DNA of 64,000 bases, from the NCBI GenBank assembly GCA_965279355.1, contig OZ257155.1, positions 3,658,001-3,722,000 of the forward strand, read 5' to 3'. Source of the stretch: G965279355 sp965279355. GTDB lineage: Bacteria; Pseudomonadota; Alphaproteobacteria; CACIAM-22H2. This document shows, piece by piece, positions 56,997 through 64,000 of the stretch; the stretch's first letter is position 1; each line of letters opens with the position of its first letter. The translations under genes and the position numbers were made by a program. Under the pieces are notes generated by a model. That model did not search any database. It was not told the DNA's origin and saw only the letters and a program-made list of their open reading frames with translations.

Positions 56997-57779
56997 ATGC
57001 CGGCCGGTAACGTCCAATCGGTCACACGCGCGTTCGATCTTCTGGAGGCGCTGAATCGTCAGAAGATCGCCTCGATCAAGCAGTTGCACGAGGTGACCGG
57101 CTTGCCCAAGCCGACCATCGTGCGCCTGCTCAAGACGCTCGCCGCGATGGGCTATGTCGCCAACGATCAGCGGCAGGGCGGCTATTCCGTGACATCGATG
57201 GTGCGCGCCCTGAGTTGCGGCTTCCATGGCGACCCGCTGGTGGTCGAGGCGGGTCGGGCCTGGGCGATCGATCTCACGCACCGGTTCAAGTGGCCGGTGG
57301 CGATCGCGGTGCTCGACGAAGACGCGATCATCGTGCGCTTCAGCACCATTCCCGATAGTCCGATTTCGCCCTTTCACGGCACGGTGGGGTCGCGGCTGAG
57401 TCTGGTGTCGCGCGGCCTGGGCCGGGCCTATCTCGCCTTCTGCCCCGCCGCCGAACGCAACATTTTGCTGCAGATCCTGTCGTCGTCGAAAGATCCCGAA
57501 GATGCGCCGGCCCGACGGCCGGCGGCATTGCTGCGCAGCCTGCAGCCCATCCGCCGCCAGGGCTTCGCGGAGCGCGATCCGGCCGTGGAACCGAAGTCAT
57601 CCTCCACGCTGGCGGTGCCGGTGATGGACGGCGACCGTGTGCTGGCGACCCTGGGGCTCACTTATTTCACCTCGGCCATGAAGCGCGCCCAGGCGGTTGA
57701 GCTCTATGTGCCGCATCTACGGTCCGCCGCGGAGAACATCGGGCGCAGCATCGGCCGTCTGGGGACTGAAATTCGCTAA
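56997..57779 (+). CDS. IclR-family transcriptional regulator
   Basis: A 260-residue regulator. The N-terminal winged helix is VQSVTRAFDLLEALNRQKIASIKQLHEVTGLPKPTIVRLLKTL (residues about 6-48). The effector-binding GAF-like domain contains GTVGSRLSLVSRGLGRAYLAFCP and the C-terminal LGLTYFTSAM. AGGA lies upstream of the ATG at 56997; the longer frame reads back into the hydrolase gene. It sits between the BKACE-ALDH-hydrolase genes and the cupin-HpcH operon. Inverted repeats that could be its operators lie at 51548, 56964 and 57784. Confidence 0.92.
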   Translation: MPAGNVQSVTRAFDLLEALNRQKIASIKQLHEVTGLPKPTIVRLLKTLAAMGYVANDQRQGGYSVTSMVRALSCGFHGDPLVVEAGRAWAIDLTHRFKWPVAIAVLDEDAIIVRFSTIPDSPISPFHGTVGSRLSLVSRGLGRAYLAFCPAAERNILLQILSSSKDPEDAPARRPAALLRSLQPIRRQGFAERDPAVEPKSSSTLAVPVMDGDRVLATLGLTYFTSAMKRAQAVELYVPHLRSAAENIGRSIGRLGTEIR

Positions 57780-57783
57780 GCCC

Positions 57784-57804
57784 CCGTTTCGTCATACGAA
57801 ACGG
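57784..57804. promoter_or_regulatory. Predicted IclR operator upstream of the cupin operon
   Basis: CCGTTTCGT and ACGAAACGG form perfect 9-bp arms around CAT. The TTTCG...CGAAA form is typical of IclR-family operators. A related half-site, TTCGTATGA, lies at 57837-57845, so two sites flank the likely promoter. The iclR gene ends 4 bases before this palindrome. Confidence 0.65.
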
Positions 57805-57888
57805 TGGTGAAATCCTGGACACGCAGGGGCGCCCGCTTCGTATGATCCGCCCCTAAATAGACCGGTTTGACGACGAGGGAGGCGTGCC

Positions 57889-58821
57889 ATGTACGATACC
57901 AGTGATCCGCGCGCGAGTTTGGCGGCCAAGCCGGCCGGTGCGCCGGTGGCGCCCATCACATCCTATGGCGGCTGCGAATATGTGCGGTTCTACGACGAGC
58001 CGCCGCAGGACAGCGGCCCCGCGGGCAAGACCTGGTACGCGCGCGGCCAGAATTTCCTGATCGCCATCACCGAACCGACCGCAGGGGCGGTGCTGGCGCG
58101 CGACGCCCAACCGGATGAATACGCGATCATCCTGCCTGACCCGAACCTTGAGGTGGAGATCACTACCAAGGACGGCACGCAGACTGTGAAAGGCAATTCG
58201 CTGGCCTTCATTCCGCCCGGCAAGTCGAGCGTGAAGGTACTGAAGCCCGGCCGCATCGTGCGCATGTTCACCACGCAATCGACCGACCTTGTGGCGAAGT
58301 GCCTCAACGGCGTCTCCTATAAGGAGCCCAAGCCGGTGGTCGCCCTGGCCAAGCCGTGGCCGACACCGAAGGACGGTTTCAAGCTGCGCGTCTATTCGCT
58401 CGATGTGCCGCCGGAGCCGGGCCGTTTCGGCCGCATCTGGCGCTGCACCACCCTGATGATCAATTTCATCGATGCCCGTCCGGGCCCGCGCGATCCAACG
58501 AAGCTGTCGCCGCACCACCACGACGATTTCGAGCAGGGCTCGCTGGCGCTGGAAGGCGATTTCGTTCACCACCTGCGTTGGCCGTGGACGCCCAACAAGC
58601 TGATCTGGCGCGACGATGAGCACGAGCTGTGCGGCAGTCCGTCGATTGCCATCATCCCGCCACCGTCGATCCACACCACCGAGGCCGTCGGCCAGGGCGT
58701 GAACCAGCTCGTCGACCTGTTCTCCCCGCCGCGGACGGACTTCTCGATGAAGAAGGGCTGGGTGCTGAACGCGGATGATTATCCGATGCCCCAGTCTTCC
58801 GACACAGAGTTAAAGGGATGA
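57889..58821 (+). CDS. Cupin-fold protein of unknown function
   Basis: A 310-residue protein whose C-terminal half contains a metal-binding cupin motif, with His209, His211 and Glu215 in HHHDDFEQGSLALEG and a later His near residue 262 in PPSIHTTEAVG. The N-terminal half (YVRFYDEPPQDSGPAGKTWYARGQ, then FIPPGKSSVKVLKPG) looks like a second, metal-free cupin barrel. Such bicupins include dioxygenases, isomerases and decarboxylases. Its stop overlaps the start of the HpcH aldolase gene (ATGA). It is the first gene downstream of the predicted IclR operator. Confidence 0.7.
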   Translation: MYDTSDPRASLAAKPAGAPVAPITSYGGCEYVRFYDEPPQDSGPAGKTWYARGQNFLIAITEPTAGAVLARDAQPDEYAIILPDPNLEVEITTKDGTQTVKGNSLAFIPPGKSSVKVLKPGRIVRMFTTQSTDLVAKCLNGVSYKEPKPVVALAKPWPTPKDGFKLRVYSLDVPPEPGRFGRIWRCTTLMINFIDARPGPRDPTKLSPHHHDDFEQGSLALEGDFVHHLRWPWTPNKLIWRDDEHELCGSPSIAIIPPPSIHTTEAVGQGVNQLVDLFSPPRTDFSMKKGWVLNADDYPMPQSSDTELKG

Positions 58822-59579
58822 GCGAGACGCGGTCTTTCCGGCAGCGGCTGCTCGCCGGCGACAAGCTGGTTGGCACGTTCCTCAAGACACCGACCAGCCA
58901 CGCAACGGAGATTGTTGCGGCGCTCGGCTTCGATTTCGTGGTCATCGACCAGGAGCATGCGCCGTTCGACCGCACGACCACTGACATTGCTCTGATGGCA
59001 GCGCGCGGTCTCGGTATTCCGGCATTGGTGCGGGTACCCGGTCCCGAAGCGATCCTGTCGGTGCTCGACTGCGGGGCGACGGGAATCCTGATGCCGCATG
59101 TGGCGAGCGCCGAATATGCGCGCGAAGTGGCCGGGTTGTGCCGTTATCGCGGCCGACGCGGCTACGCTACCAGCACCCGCGCCGGCGGCTATACGGCAGT
59201 GCCGATGTGGAAGCATATCCGCGCTTCGGACGATGCAATCACCGTCGTTGCCCAGATCGAGGATCGTGAAGCACTCGACCACCTTGATGCCATTGCGGCG
59301 GTCGACGGGATCGACTCGCTGTTCATCGGTCGCGGTGACCTGACGGCGGCGTTCGGCGACGAGACGCCCAACCCGCCTGCGGTGAAGGCGGCGGTGGAGA
59401 AGATTTCAGCGGCGGCGCGCAAGGCGAATAAGCCAGTCAGCGTCTATGTCGGCGGCCGCCCCGAAGCGGAATGGCTGCAGAGCCAGGGGGCGACGACCTT
59501 CATCCTGAATTCGGATCAGGGTTTCCTGCGCCAGGCGGCGGCGAAAAGCCTCACCGACCTGCGCGAAGCGTTCGGCTGA
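58818..59579 (+). CDS. HpcH/HpaI-type class II aldolase
   Basis: A 253-residue metal-dependent aldolase of the HpcH/HpaI (citrate lyase beta-like) family, which splits 4-hydroxy-2-oxo acids to pyruvate or oxaloacetate and an aldehyde. It begins RSFRQRLLAGDKLVGTFLKT. The catalytic and metal-binding parts are FVVIDQEHAPFDRTT, LVRVPGPEAILSVLDCGATGILMPHV and the GRGDLTAAFG loop. The start overlaps the cupin stop (ATGA), and the flavin reductase begins one base after its stop. Tight packing suggests coordinated synthesis. Confidence 0.92.
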   Translation: MSETRSFRQRLLAGDKLVGTFLKTPTSHATEIVAALGFDFVVIDQEHAPFDRTTTDIALMAARGLGIPALVRVPGPEAILSVLDCGATGILMPHVASAEYAREVAGLCRYRGRRGYATSTRAGGYTAVPMWKHIRASDDAITVVAQIEDREALDHLDAIAAVDGIDSLFIGRGDLTAAFGDETPNPPAVKAAVEKISAAARKANKPVSVYVGGRPEAEWLQSQGATTFILNSDQGFLRQAAAKSLTDLREAFG

Positions 59580-59580
59580 C

Positions 59581-60213
59581 GTGCAGGAAATTCGTCCTGC
59601 CGATCTCACGGGCGAAGCTGCCTACAAGCTGCTCTGTGGCGTCGTCGTGCCGCGCCCGATTGCATGGGTCAGCACACGGTCGGCGTCAGGCCAGTCGAAT
59701 CTGGCGCCGTTTAGCTGTTTCACCTTTGTCTCGCACCGCCCGCCGATGGTGGGTGTCAGCATCGGTCGGCGGCCGAACGGCTTCAAGGATACGGCGCGCA
59801 ATATCCACGAGACGCAGGAATTCGTGGTTCATATCAGCGACGAGACCCTGATCGATCAGGTTCATCGCAGCGGCGCGGAATTTCCCCCTGAGATCAGCGA
59901 AGCCGATCTGCTCGGCGTCGAACTCGTTCCCAGCCGTCTTGTAACGCCGGGTCGCGTGGCGAAGGCGCCGATCGCCATGGAATGCCGGCTGCACAAGGTC
60001 GTCGATTTCGGCGTCAACCAGTTCTTCGTCGGCGAGATCCAGCTTTTCCATATCCGCGAGGGGCTCGCGGTGAACCACAAGATCGATGCCGGCCAGTTGC
60101 GCCCGATCGCGCGGTTGGGCGGGCCGAATTATTCGACCCTGGGCGAGATCATCGGCATGACGCCGCAGGCAGAGCAATCGGAGCCGCCAAAAGCGACCGT
60201 GAGCTGGGGCTAA
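59581..60213 (+). CDS. Flavin reductase-like FMN-binding protein
   Basis: A 210-residue protein of the flavin reductase domain family (split-barrel FMN fold). The segment VVVPRPIAWVSTRSASGQSNLAPFSCFTFVSHRPPMVGVSIGRR is diagnostic. RNIHETQEFVVHISDE is a second conserved part. It could supply reduced flavin to a monooxygenase or act itself as an FMN-dependent reductase; no flavin monooxygenase gene is adjacent. It starts at GTG one base after the HpcH stop. The usual aromatic monooxygenase partner HpaB is missing. Confidence 0.85.
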   Translation: MQEIRPADLTGEAAYKLLCGVVVPRPIAWVSTRSASGQSNLAPFSCFTFVSHRPPMVGVSIGRRPNGFKDTARNIHETQEFVVHISDETLIDQVHRSGAEFPPEISEADLLGVELVPSRLVTPGRVAKAPIAMECRLHKVVDFGVNQFFVGEIQLFHIREGLAVNHKIDAGQLRPIARLGGPNYSTLGEIIGMTPQAEQSEPPKATVSWG

Positions 60214-60237
60214 GTTCTGACATCAGGAGATAGTGCG

Positions 60238-61224
60238 ATGAGCGACGTGATTCTCACTCAATACAAGGCCGCAGAGGCCCAGGACACCTATTCGGACGCG
60301 CCTGACTCGGTCATCGACAATCTTCTGCGCGGGGCGGTGGATCTGCATTGCCATAGCGGCCCGTCGGTGATGCCGCGCTCCATCAACCATATGGAGGCGA
60401 TCCGCGAGGCCCAGGCCGCCGGCATGCACGCGATCCTGTTCAAGGATCACTATTATTCCGCAACGCCGGTGATGAAGCTCCTGGAAGAGATCATGCCGGA
60501 CCTCGGCGTCAACCTTTTGACTGGCGTGCCGCTCAACAATACGGTCGGCGGGCTCAATCCGTATGCGGTCGATCACGGTCTGAGGCTTGGCGCCAACCTT
60601 GTGTGGATGCCGACCTTCAGCGCTGCGAACCATCTCCGCCACGGCCACCGGCATGTTATCCTGCCGACCAAGGAACAGATGCTGCGGCCCACCGGCCTGA
60701 CGGTTGTCGACGAAAAGGGCGATCTCAAGGACGAGGTGAAACCGATCCTCGATCAGATCGCCGAGTTCGACTGCGTGCTGTCGGCGGGCCATCTGCATAT
60801 CAGCGAGATCTGGCCGCTGTTCGACGAAGCCAAGAAGCGCGGCGTGAAGCGCCTGCTCGTCAACCATCCGACCTTCGTGATCGATGCGAACCTGCGCGAC
60901 ATCAAGGAGCTTGTCGACATGGGTGCCTATATCGAGCACTCGTTCTGCATGTTCATCAACGAGGCCTACACGAAGAAATTCAAGGGGACGCAGCTCAAGC
61001 AGCTGATCACCGCGGCCGGCGTCGATCGCACGATCCTTGGGTCGGATCTCGGTCAGATCAAGAATCCTCACCCGGTTGAAGGCTTCCGGTCCGTCATCCG
61101 GCTCTGCCTGGCGCTTGGCTACGGCGAGGCGGATATCCGCAAGATGATCAGCCTGAACGCCTGCCGGCTCATGGGCCTACCAGAGCCGAAGCTGGCGGCC
61201 GCGCCAGCCGCCGCCGCACGCTGA
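60238..61224 (+). CDS. DUF6282 family metal-dependent hydrolase-like protein
   Basis: A 328-residue protein of the DUF6282 family with amidohydrolase or PHP-like features. His37 and His39 are in VDLHCHSGP, another His in LFKDHYYSATP, a His pair in LSAGHLHISEIW and an Asp in ILGSDLGQ. This pattern would bind one or two metal ions in a TIM barrel. The reaction is unknown. CAGGAGAT precedes the ATG. It is the last enzyme gene of the cupin-HpcH-flavin reductase operon, 24 bases after the flavin reductase, and precedes a TctC gene. Confidence 0.8.
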   Translation: MSDVILTQYKAAEAQDTYSDAPDSVIDNLLRGAVDLHCHSGPSVMPRSINHMEAIREAQAAGMHAILFKDHYYSATPVMKLLEEIMPDLGVNLLTGVPLNNTVGGLNPYAVDHGLRLGANLVWMPTFSAANHLRHGHRHVILPTKEQMLRPTGLTVVDEKGDLKDEVKPILDQIAEFDCVLSAGHLHISEIWPLFDEAKKRGVKRLLVNHPTFVIDANLRDIKELVDMGAYIEHSFCMFINEAYTKKFKGTQLKQLITAAGVDRTILGSDLGQIKNPHPVEGFRSVIRLCLALGYGEADIRKMISLNACRLMGLPEPKLAAAPAAAAR

Positions 61225-61242
61225 TCGCGCATTATCTCCCAG

Positions 61243-61283
61243 TCGTGTCCGGGCTTGCCCGGATCAAATCCGGATCCGGATGA
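61243..61283. repeat. Palindromic repeat after the DUF6282 gene
   Basis: CCGGGC..GCCCGG followed by ATCCGGATCCGGAT forms nested palindromes ending ATGAC. It resembles the GTCAT...ATGAC element at 13235-13317 in its GGGCTTG core. It lies in the 206-base space between the DUF6282 and TctC genes and may attenuate transcription. Confidence 0.6.
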
Positions 61284-61430
61284 CCTCCGGCCGAGGCGCG
61301 CCCTGTTCAGGAGCGCCTCGGTCGCTGCCGTTTCACCGCCGGTTGCCGGGCCTCCGAACACGCGGTAGCATCATTCCAATGCAGCGAGATGGTCATCAAT
61401 CCGTCCGCCGTCATTCGATTGGGAGGAAAA

Positions 61431-62402
61431 ATGCGTAACTTCTGCCGCGCCGCGGTGATTGCTGCTGCAGCGATTACAGGCTGGATGTCTCCGGCCGTAG
61501 CTCAGGACTATCCGACGAAGACTGTCCGCTTTCTTGGCGCCTCAAGCCCGGGCGGCACCAGCGACGTCTTCATGCGCGCCCTGCAGCCGGACCTTCAGAA
61601 AAAGTGGCAGCAACCGGTCATCGTCGAAAACCGGGCGGGCGCCAGTTTCAATCTCGGCATCCGGGCCTGTGTCGAGGCGCCGCCTGACGGCTATACCGTC
61701 TGTGTCCTGCCCGGCGACGCCGTGACGCAGAATCCGATCCTGTTCAAGAATCTCGGGTACGATCCCAGCACCCTTGAGCCGGTCGCGAAGCTCTTCGTGA
61801 TCACCGGCGTTCTGGCAGTGAACAGCAACCTGAACGTCGCCACGATGAGCGACCTGCAGGCGCTCATGAAGCAGAAATCGACCCGGCTGAGCTATACCTC
61901 GCCCAACCTGTCGACGGCGCTCTTTATGGAAAAACTGAAGCAGGAGCACAACGCCGACATTGTCCAGATCGGCTTCAAGGGCGGCAGCGACGCGACGGGC
62001 CGCATGCTCTCTGGCGAAGTACCGCTCGTGTGGCTGGCAGTAGGAAATCTTCTCTCGGCCTTTGCGGATAAGAAGGCGTATGCGCTGGTGGTCGACACCG
62101 AGACCCGCTCGTCGATGCTGCCCAACGTGCCGACGCTGCGGGAAATCGGCTACAAGGGCGATATCACCTCGAGCTATTTCGGCGCGTTCGCCCCGCCGCG
62201 GACGCCCAAGGCGATCATCGAAAAGATAAGCCGGGATATCGGCGAGGCCGTCAACGCGCCCGAATTCAAGAACAAGCAGCTGATCCAGCGCGGCCTGGAG
62301 CCGGCGATCAGCACGCCCGCTGAGTACATCGCCTTCCTGCAGGCCAATCGCCCGATCGCAGAGCGGGTCATCAGGGCGTCGGGGCTGGAGGGCAGCCAAT
62401 AG
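61431..62402 (+). CDS. TctC/Bug-family periplasmic solute-binding protein (second copy)
   Basis: A 323-residue binding protein with signal peptide (AAVIAAAAITGWMSPAVAQ) and family motifs DYPTKTVRFLGASSPGGTSDVFMR and VENRAGASFNLGIRA. It has GGGAGGAAAA directly upstream of the ATG. It is distant from the copy at 52564: its ligand loop and middle region differ, which suggests another ligand. No TctA or TctB genes are present. It closes the cupin-HpcH-DUF6282 group and is convergent with marR. Confidence 0.93.
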   Translation: MRNFCRAAVIAAAAITGWMSPAVAQDYPTKTVRFLGASSPGGTSDVFMRALQPDLQKKWQQPVIVENRAGASFNLGIRACVEAPPDGYTVCVLPGDAVTQNPILFKNLGYDPSTLEPVAKLFVITGVLAVNSNLNVATMSDLQALMKQKSTRLSYTSPNLSTALFMEKLKQEHNADIVQIGFKGGSDATGRMLSGEVPLVWLAVGNLLSAFADKKAYALVVDTETRSSMLPNVPTLREIGYKGDITSSYFGAFAPPRTPKAIIEKISRDIGEAVNAPEFKNKQLIQRGLEPAISTPAEYIAFLQANRPIAERVIRASGLEGSQ

Positions 62403-62428
62403 GCGAGCAGGTATTCACGGCAGAACGC

Positions 62429-62460
62429 CGTAAAGGGCGTAAGGCGGACTTCCCTTTACG
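62429..62460. terminator. Hairpin between convergent tctC and marR genes
   Basis: Perfect 9-bp arms CGTAAAGGG and CCCTTTACG are separated by 14 bases. It overlaps the marR stop codon. It lacks a clear T-run on either side, so termination is possible but unproven. Confidence 0.4.
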
Positions 62461-62962
62461 CGTCCGCGCCATGCGGCTTTGTGTCGCGCCGCGCGGGCTG
62501 GGCCTGGGCGCTATTGCTTCGGCTGCGTTCGGCCGGCGCTTGTTCGACGATCCGCGCCATTAGGTCAAGAAGCATCCGGCGCTCGGCAGGTTGCAACGGC
62601 GCCAGCATCCGTCGCTGCGCCCGGTCGACCGCGGGCAGCAGGCTGGTGAGGAGCTCGCCGCCGGTGGCCGTGACATAAAGCAGAACCGAGCGGCGATCCG
62701 ACTTGTCGCGTTCGCGGGAAATCAGTTTCTTCTTCTGCAGGCGCAAGACGACGCCGGCAATGGTTGTCCGGTCGAGTTTGAGAGCGCGGGCAAGGCGGAG
62801 CTGATCGATCCCCGGCCGTGCTTCGATGGTCCTGAGGCAGGCCATCTGCACCGAGGTCACGTCATAGGGGCCGGCCTCTTCGAGATAGAGGGCATCGGCC
62901 GTCTGGTGCATACGCCGGATCAGGTAGTTGAGCCGCTTCGACTCTTCTTCATAATTCGTCAC
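62456..62962 (-). CDS. MarR-family transcriptional regulator (second copy)
   Basis: A 168-residue winged-helix regulator with recognition region GIDQLRLARALKLDRTTIAGVVLRLQKKKLI (residues about 51-81) and wing DKSDRRSVLLYVTATGG. It starts at GTG with GGAG eight bases upstream. A Ser/Arg/Gln-rich tail extends about 25 residues beyond the fold. It is divergent from the CoA-transferase gene, and a TTGTGC-GCC-GCACAA palindrome lies between them. It probably represses that gene until an aromatic acid or acyl-CoA ligand binds; this is inference. Confidence 0.9.
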   Translation of the reverse strand: MTNYEEESKRLNYLIRRMHQTADALYLEEAGPYDVTSVQMACLRTIEARPGIDQLRLARALKLDRTTIAGVVLRLQKKKLISRERDKSDRRSVLLYVTATGGELLTSLLPAVDRAQRRMLAPLQPAERRMLLDLMARIVEQAPAERSRSNSAQAQPARRDTKPHGADA

Positions 62963-63073
62963 GGGACGTGCTCCGGCTTCCGATCGGCAGTGCCGATATC
63001 TCCAGACAGCTATGCCTCAAGAGGCCCGCGCGCCGCAAGCACATAGAACGCATTATGATTGTTGGTGGGAAAA

Positions 63074-63088
63074 TTGTGCGCCGCACAA
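63074..63088. promoter_or_regulatory. Predicted MarR operator
   Basis: TTGTGC and GCACAA form a perfect inverted repeat around GCC. It lies in the 225-base gap between the divergent marR and CoA-transferase starts. MarR regulators commonly bind such 15-20 bp palindromes next to their own genes. AT-rich sequence next to it (63090-63130) may contain the promoter. Confidence 0.6.
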
Positions 63089-63187
63089 AGGAGAAATTGC
63101 GATAATAATCAGTATGCGTCTTATTTCTTGTTGCAATGGCCAGTGTCGGTGAATAGGGTCCGTCAGAACACCAGCAGCGAGAAGAAA

Positions 63188-64000
63188 ATGGCGGAGAAAA
63201 ACGTCCACAAGTTCATGATCCCGCTTGAGGAGCAGGTGCCGGCGCGCCTTGAACGGCGCAGCAAGCTCATCTCGCTCGACGAAGCGGGCAAGATCATCGC
63301 CTCGAAGAAGACGGTCTCCCTGGCGGGCTCGCATTCCGCGGATGCCGCCATGAGCCTGATCCGCGCCGCGATCCGTGCTGGCGCTAAAGACATGACGCTC
63401 ATTCCGCCGGTTACGACGTCGATCGCCGCGGATCTGCCGATCGCGGCGGGGATGCTGAGCAAGCTGTACCTGTCCTATATCGGGTTCGAGGTCTGGGGCA
63501 TGGCGCCGGCCTTTCGGCGCGCCGCAGAAAAGCGCACGTTGGAAATCGTCGAGGCCGACGAAGCGTTCATCCTGCTGGGAACGCAGGCGGCAGCGGGCGG
63601 CCGTCCGTTCAATGCCGTGCAGTTTTTGTACGAGGCAACCGATCACCCCAAGCTCAATCCGGAACTGAAGAAGATCGTCGATCCGTATTCCGGACGCGAG
63701 GTCTATCTGATCCCGCCGCTGAAGTCGGATGTCTTCATCATGCATGCGCAGGCCTGCGACGAGTACGGTAACGCGCAGGTGTGGGGCGGCAGCGGGCAGG
63801 AGCGCGACAAGGCCAAGGCGGCCGATCTCGTGATCGTGCAGACCGATCAGATCGTCGGTTCCGATACCATCGAGAAGGATCCCGGCCGGACTACCATTCC
63901 AGGCCTCTGGGTCGATCATGTGGTCCATGTACCGTTTGGCGCGCATCCGACCTTCTCGTCGTTCAACTACGGTCTGGATGAACCGCATCTCAAGCTGTAC
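63188..64000 (+). CDS. CoA-transferase subunit A (glutaconate CoA-transferase-like), 5' part
   Basis: An open frame of 271 codons continues past the right edge. It starts ATG GCG GAG with GAGAAG upstream and encodes MAEKNVHKFMIPLEEQVPAR onward. The segments ISLDEAGKIIASKKTVSLAG, PPLKSDVFIMHAQACDEYGN and ADLVIVQTDQIV are typical of family I CoA-transferase alpha subunits related to GctA/IpdA. The beta subunit carrying the catalytic Glu would be expected just outside. It is the first gene downstream of a predicted MarR operator. It would activate or transfer CoA to a dicarboxylic or ring-derived acid. Confidence 0.85.
   Translation, partial: MAEKNVHKFMIPLEEQVPARLERRSKLISLDEAGKIIASKKTVSLAGSHSADAAMSLIRAAIRAGAKDMTLIPPVTTSIAADLPIAAGMLSKLYLSYIGFEVWGMAPAFRRAAEKRTLEIVEADEAFILLGTQAAAGGRPFNAVQFLYEATDHPKLNPELKKIVDPYSGREVYLIPPLKSDVFIMHAQACDEYGNAQVWGGSGQERDKAKAADLVIVQTDQIVGSDTIEKDPGRTTIPGLWVDHVVHVPFGAHPTFSSFNYGLDEPHLKLY

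Overview
The window is about 64 kb of GC-rich chromosome from an alphaproteobacterium. The evidence is gene order and content: sucB-lpdA; xerC-DUF484-fsa facing priA; an F1-only ATP synthase operon (atpHAGDC) with no F0 genes; rppH-deacetylase-ctpA-envC-gpmI; the rplU-rpmA-obgE-proB-proA-nadD-rsfS-rlmH block; imuA/imuB/dnaE2 with GAAC-N7-GAAC LexA boxes; and many orphan TctC-type binding proteins. A Rhodospirillales or Hyphomicrobiales (Rhizobiales) member is plausible. The sequence alone does not fix the genus.

1-21 kb is mostly core genome. It runs from the end of the 2-oxoglutarate dehydrogenase operon through an ExoD-like membrane protein, a cyanide-insensitive alternative oxidase, xerC, DUF484, a transaldolase-like aldolase, priA, atpHAGDC, a ferritin-like di-iron protein, rppH, a YibQ-type deacetylase, ctpA, an EnvC-like protein and gpmI. 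Palindromic GTCAT/ATGAC repeats punctuate the intergenic gaps, one of them inside the atp operon.

21-34 kb carries the SOS mutasome in two pieces. imuA-imuB (followed by a frameshifted, internally deleted uracil-DNA glycosylase remnant) and dnaE2 lie about 7.5 kb apart, each behind its own, nearly identical LexA box. Between them are an acyl-CoA cluster (marR, DUF35, thiolase-like, enoyl-CoA hydratase, and a divergent NDP-forming acyl-CoA synthetase) and a beta-roll repeat protein with an unusual cysteine-rich insert.

34-41 kb is core again (rlmH to rplU). It includes a sigma70-type rplU promoter with a leader hairpin, a candidate small RNA ending in an orphan terminator, a small lipoprotein and tRNA-Ser(CGA).

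41-64 kb is an accessory catabolic region. Two overlapping amidohydrolases face a + strand series: Rieske oxygenase, D-2-hydroxyacid dehydrogenase, IPNS-like dioxygenase, family 5 binding protein, TauD-like dioxygenase and a second IPNS-like dioxygenase. Then come a BKACE (DUF849) enzyme, TctC, SDR, aldehyde dehydrogenase, a secreted alpha/beta hydrolase and IclR. After these come a cupin protein, an HpcH aldolase, a flavin reductase, DUF6282, a second TctC, a divergent MarR, and the start of a CoA-transferase subunit that runs off the window. The content suggests uptake and oxidation of one or more unusual organic acids or N-containing compounds, ending in C-C cleavage and CoA chemistry. The substrate cannot be named from sequence.
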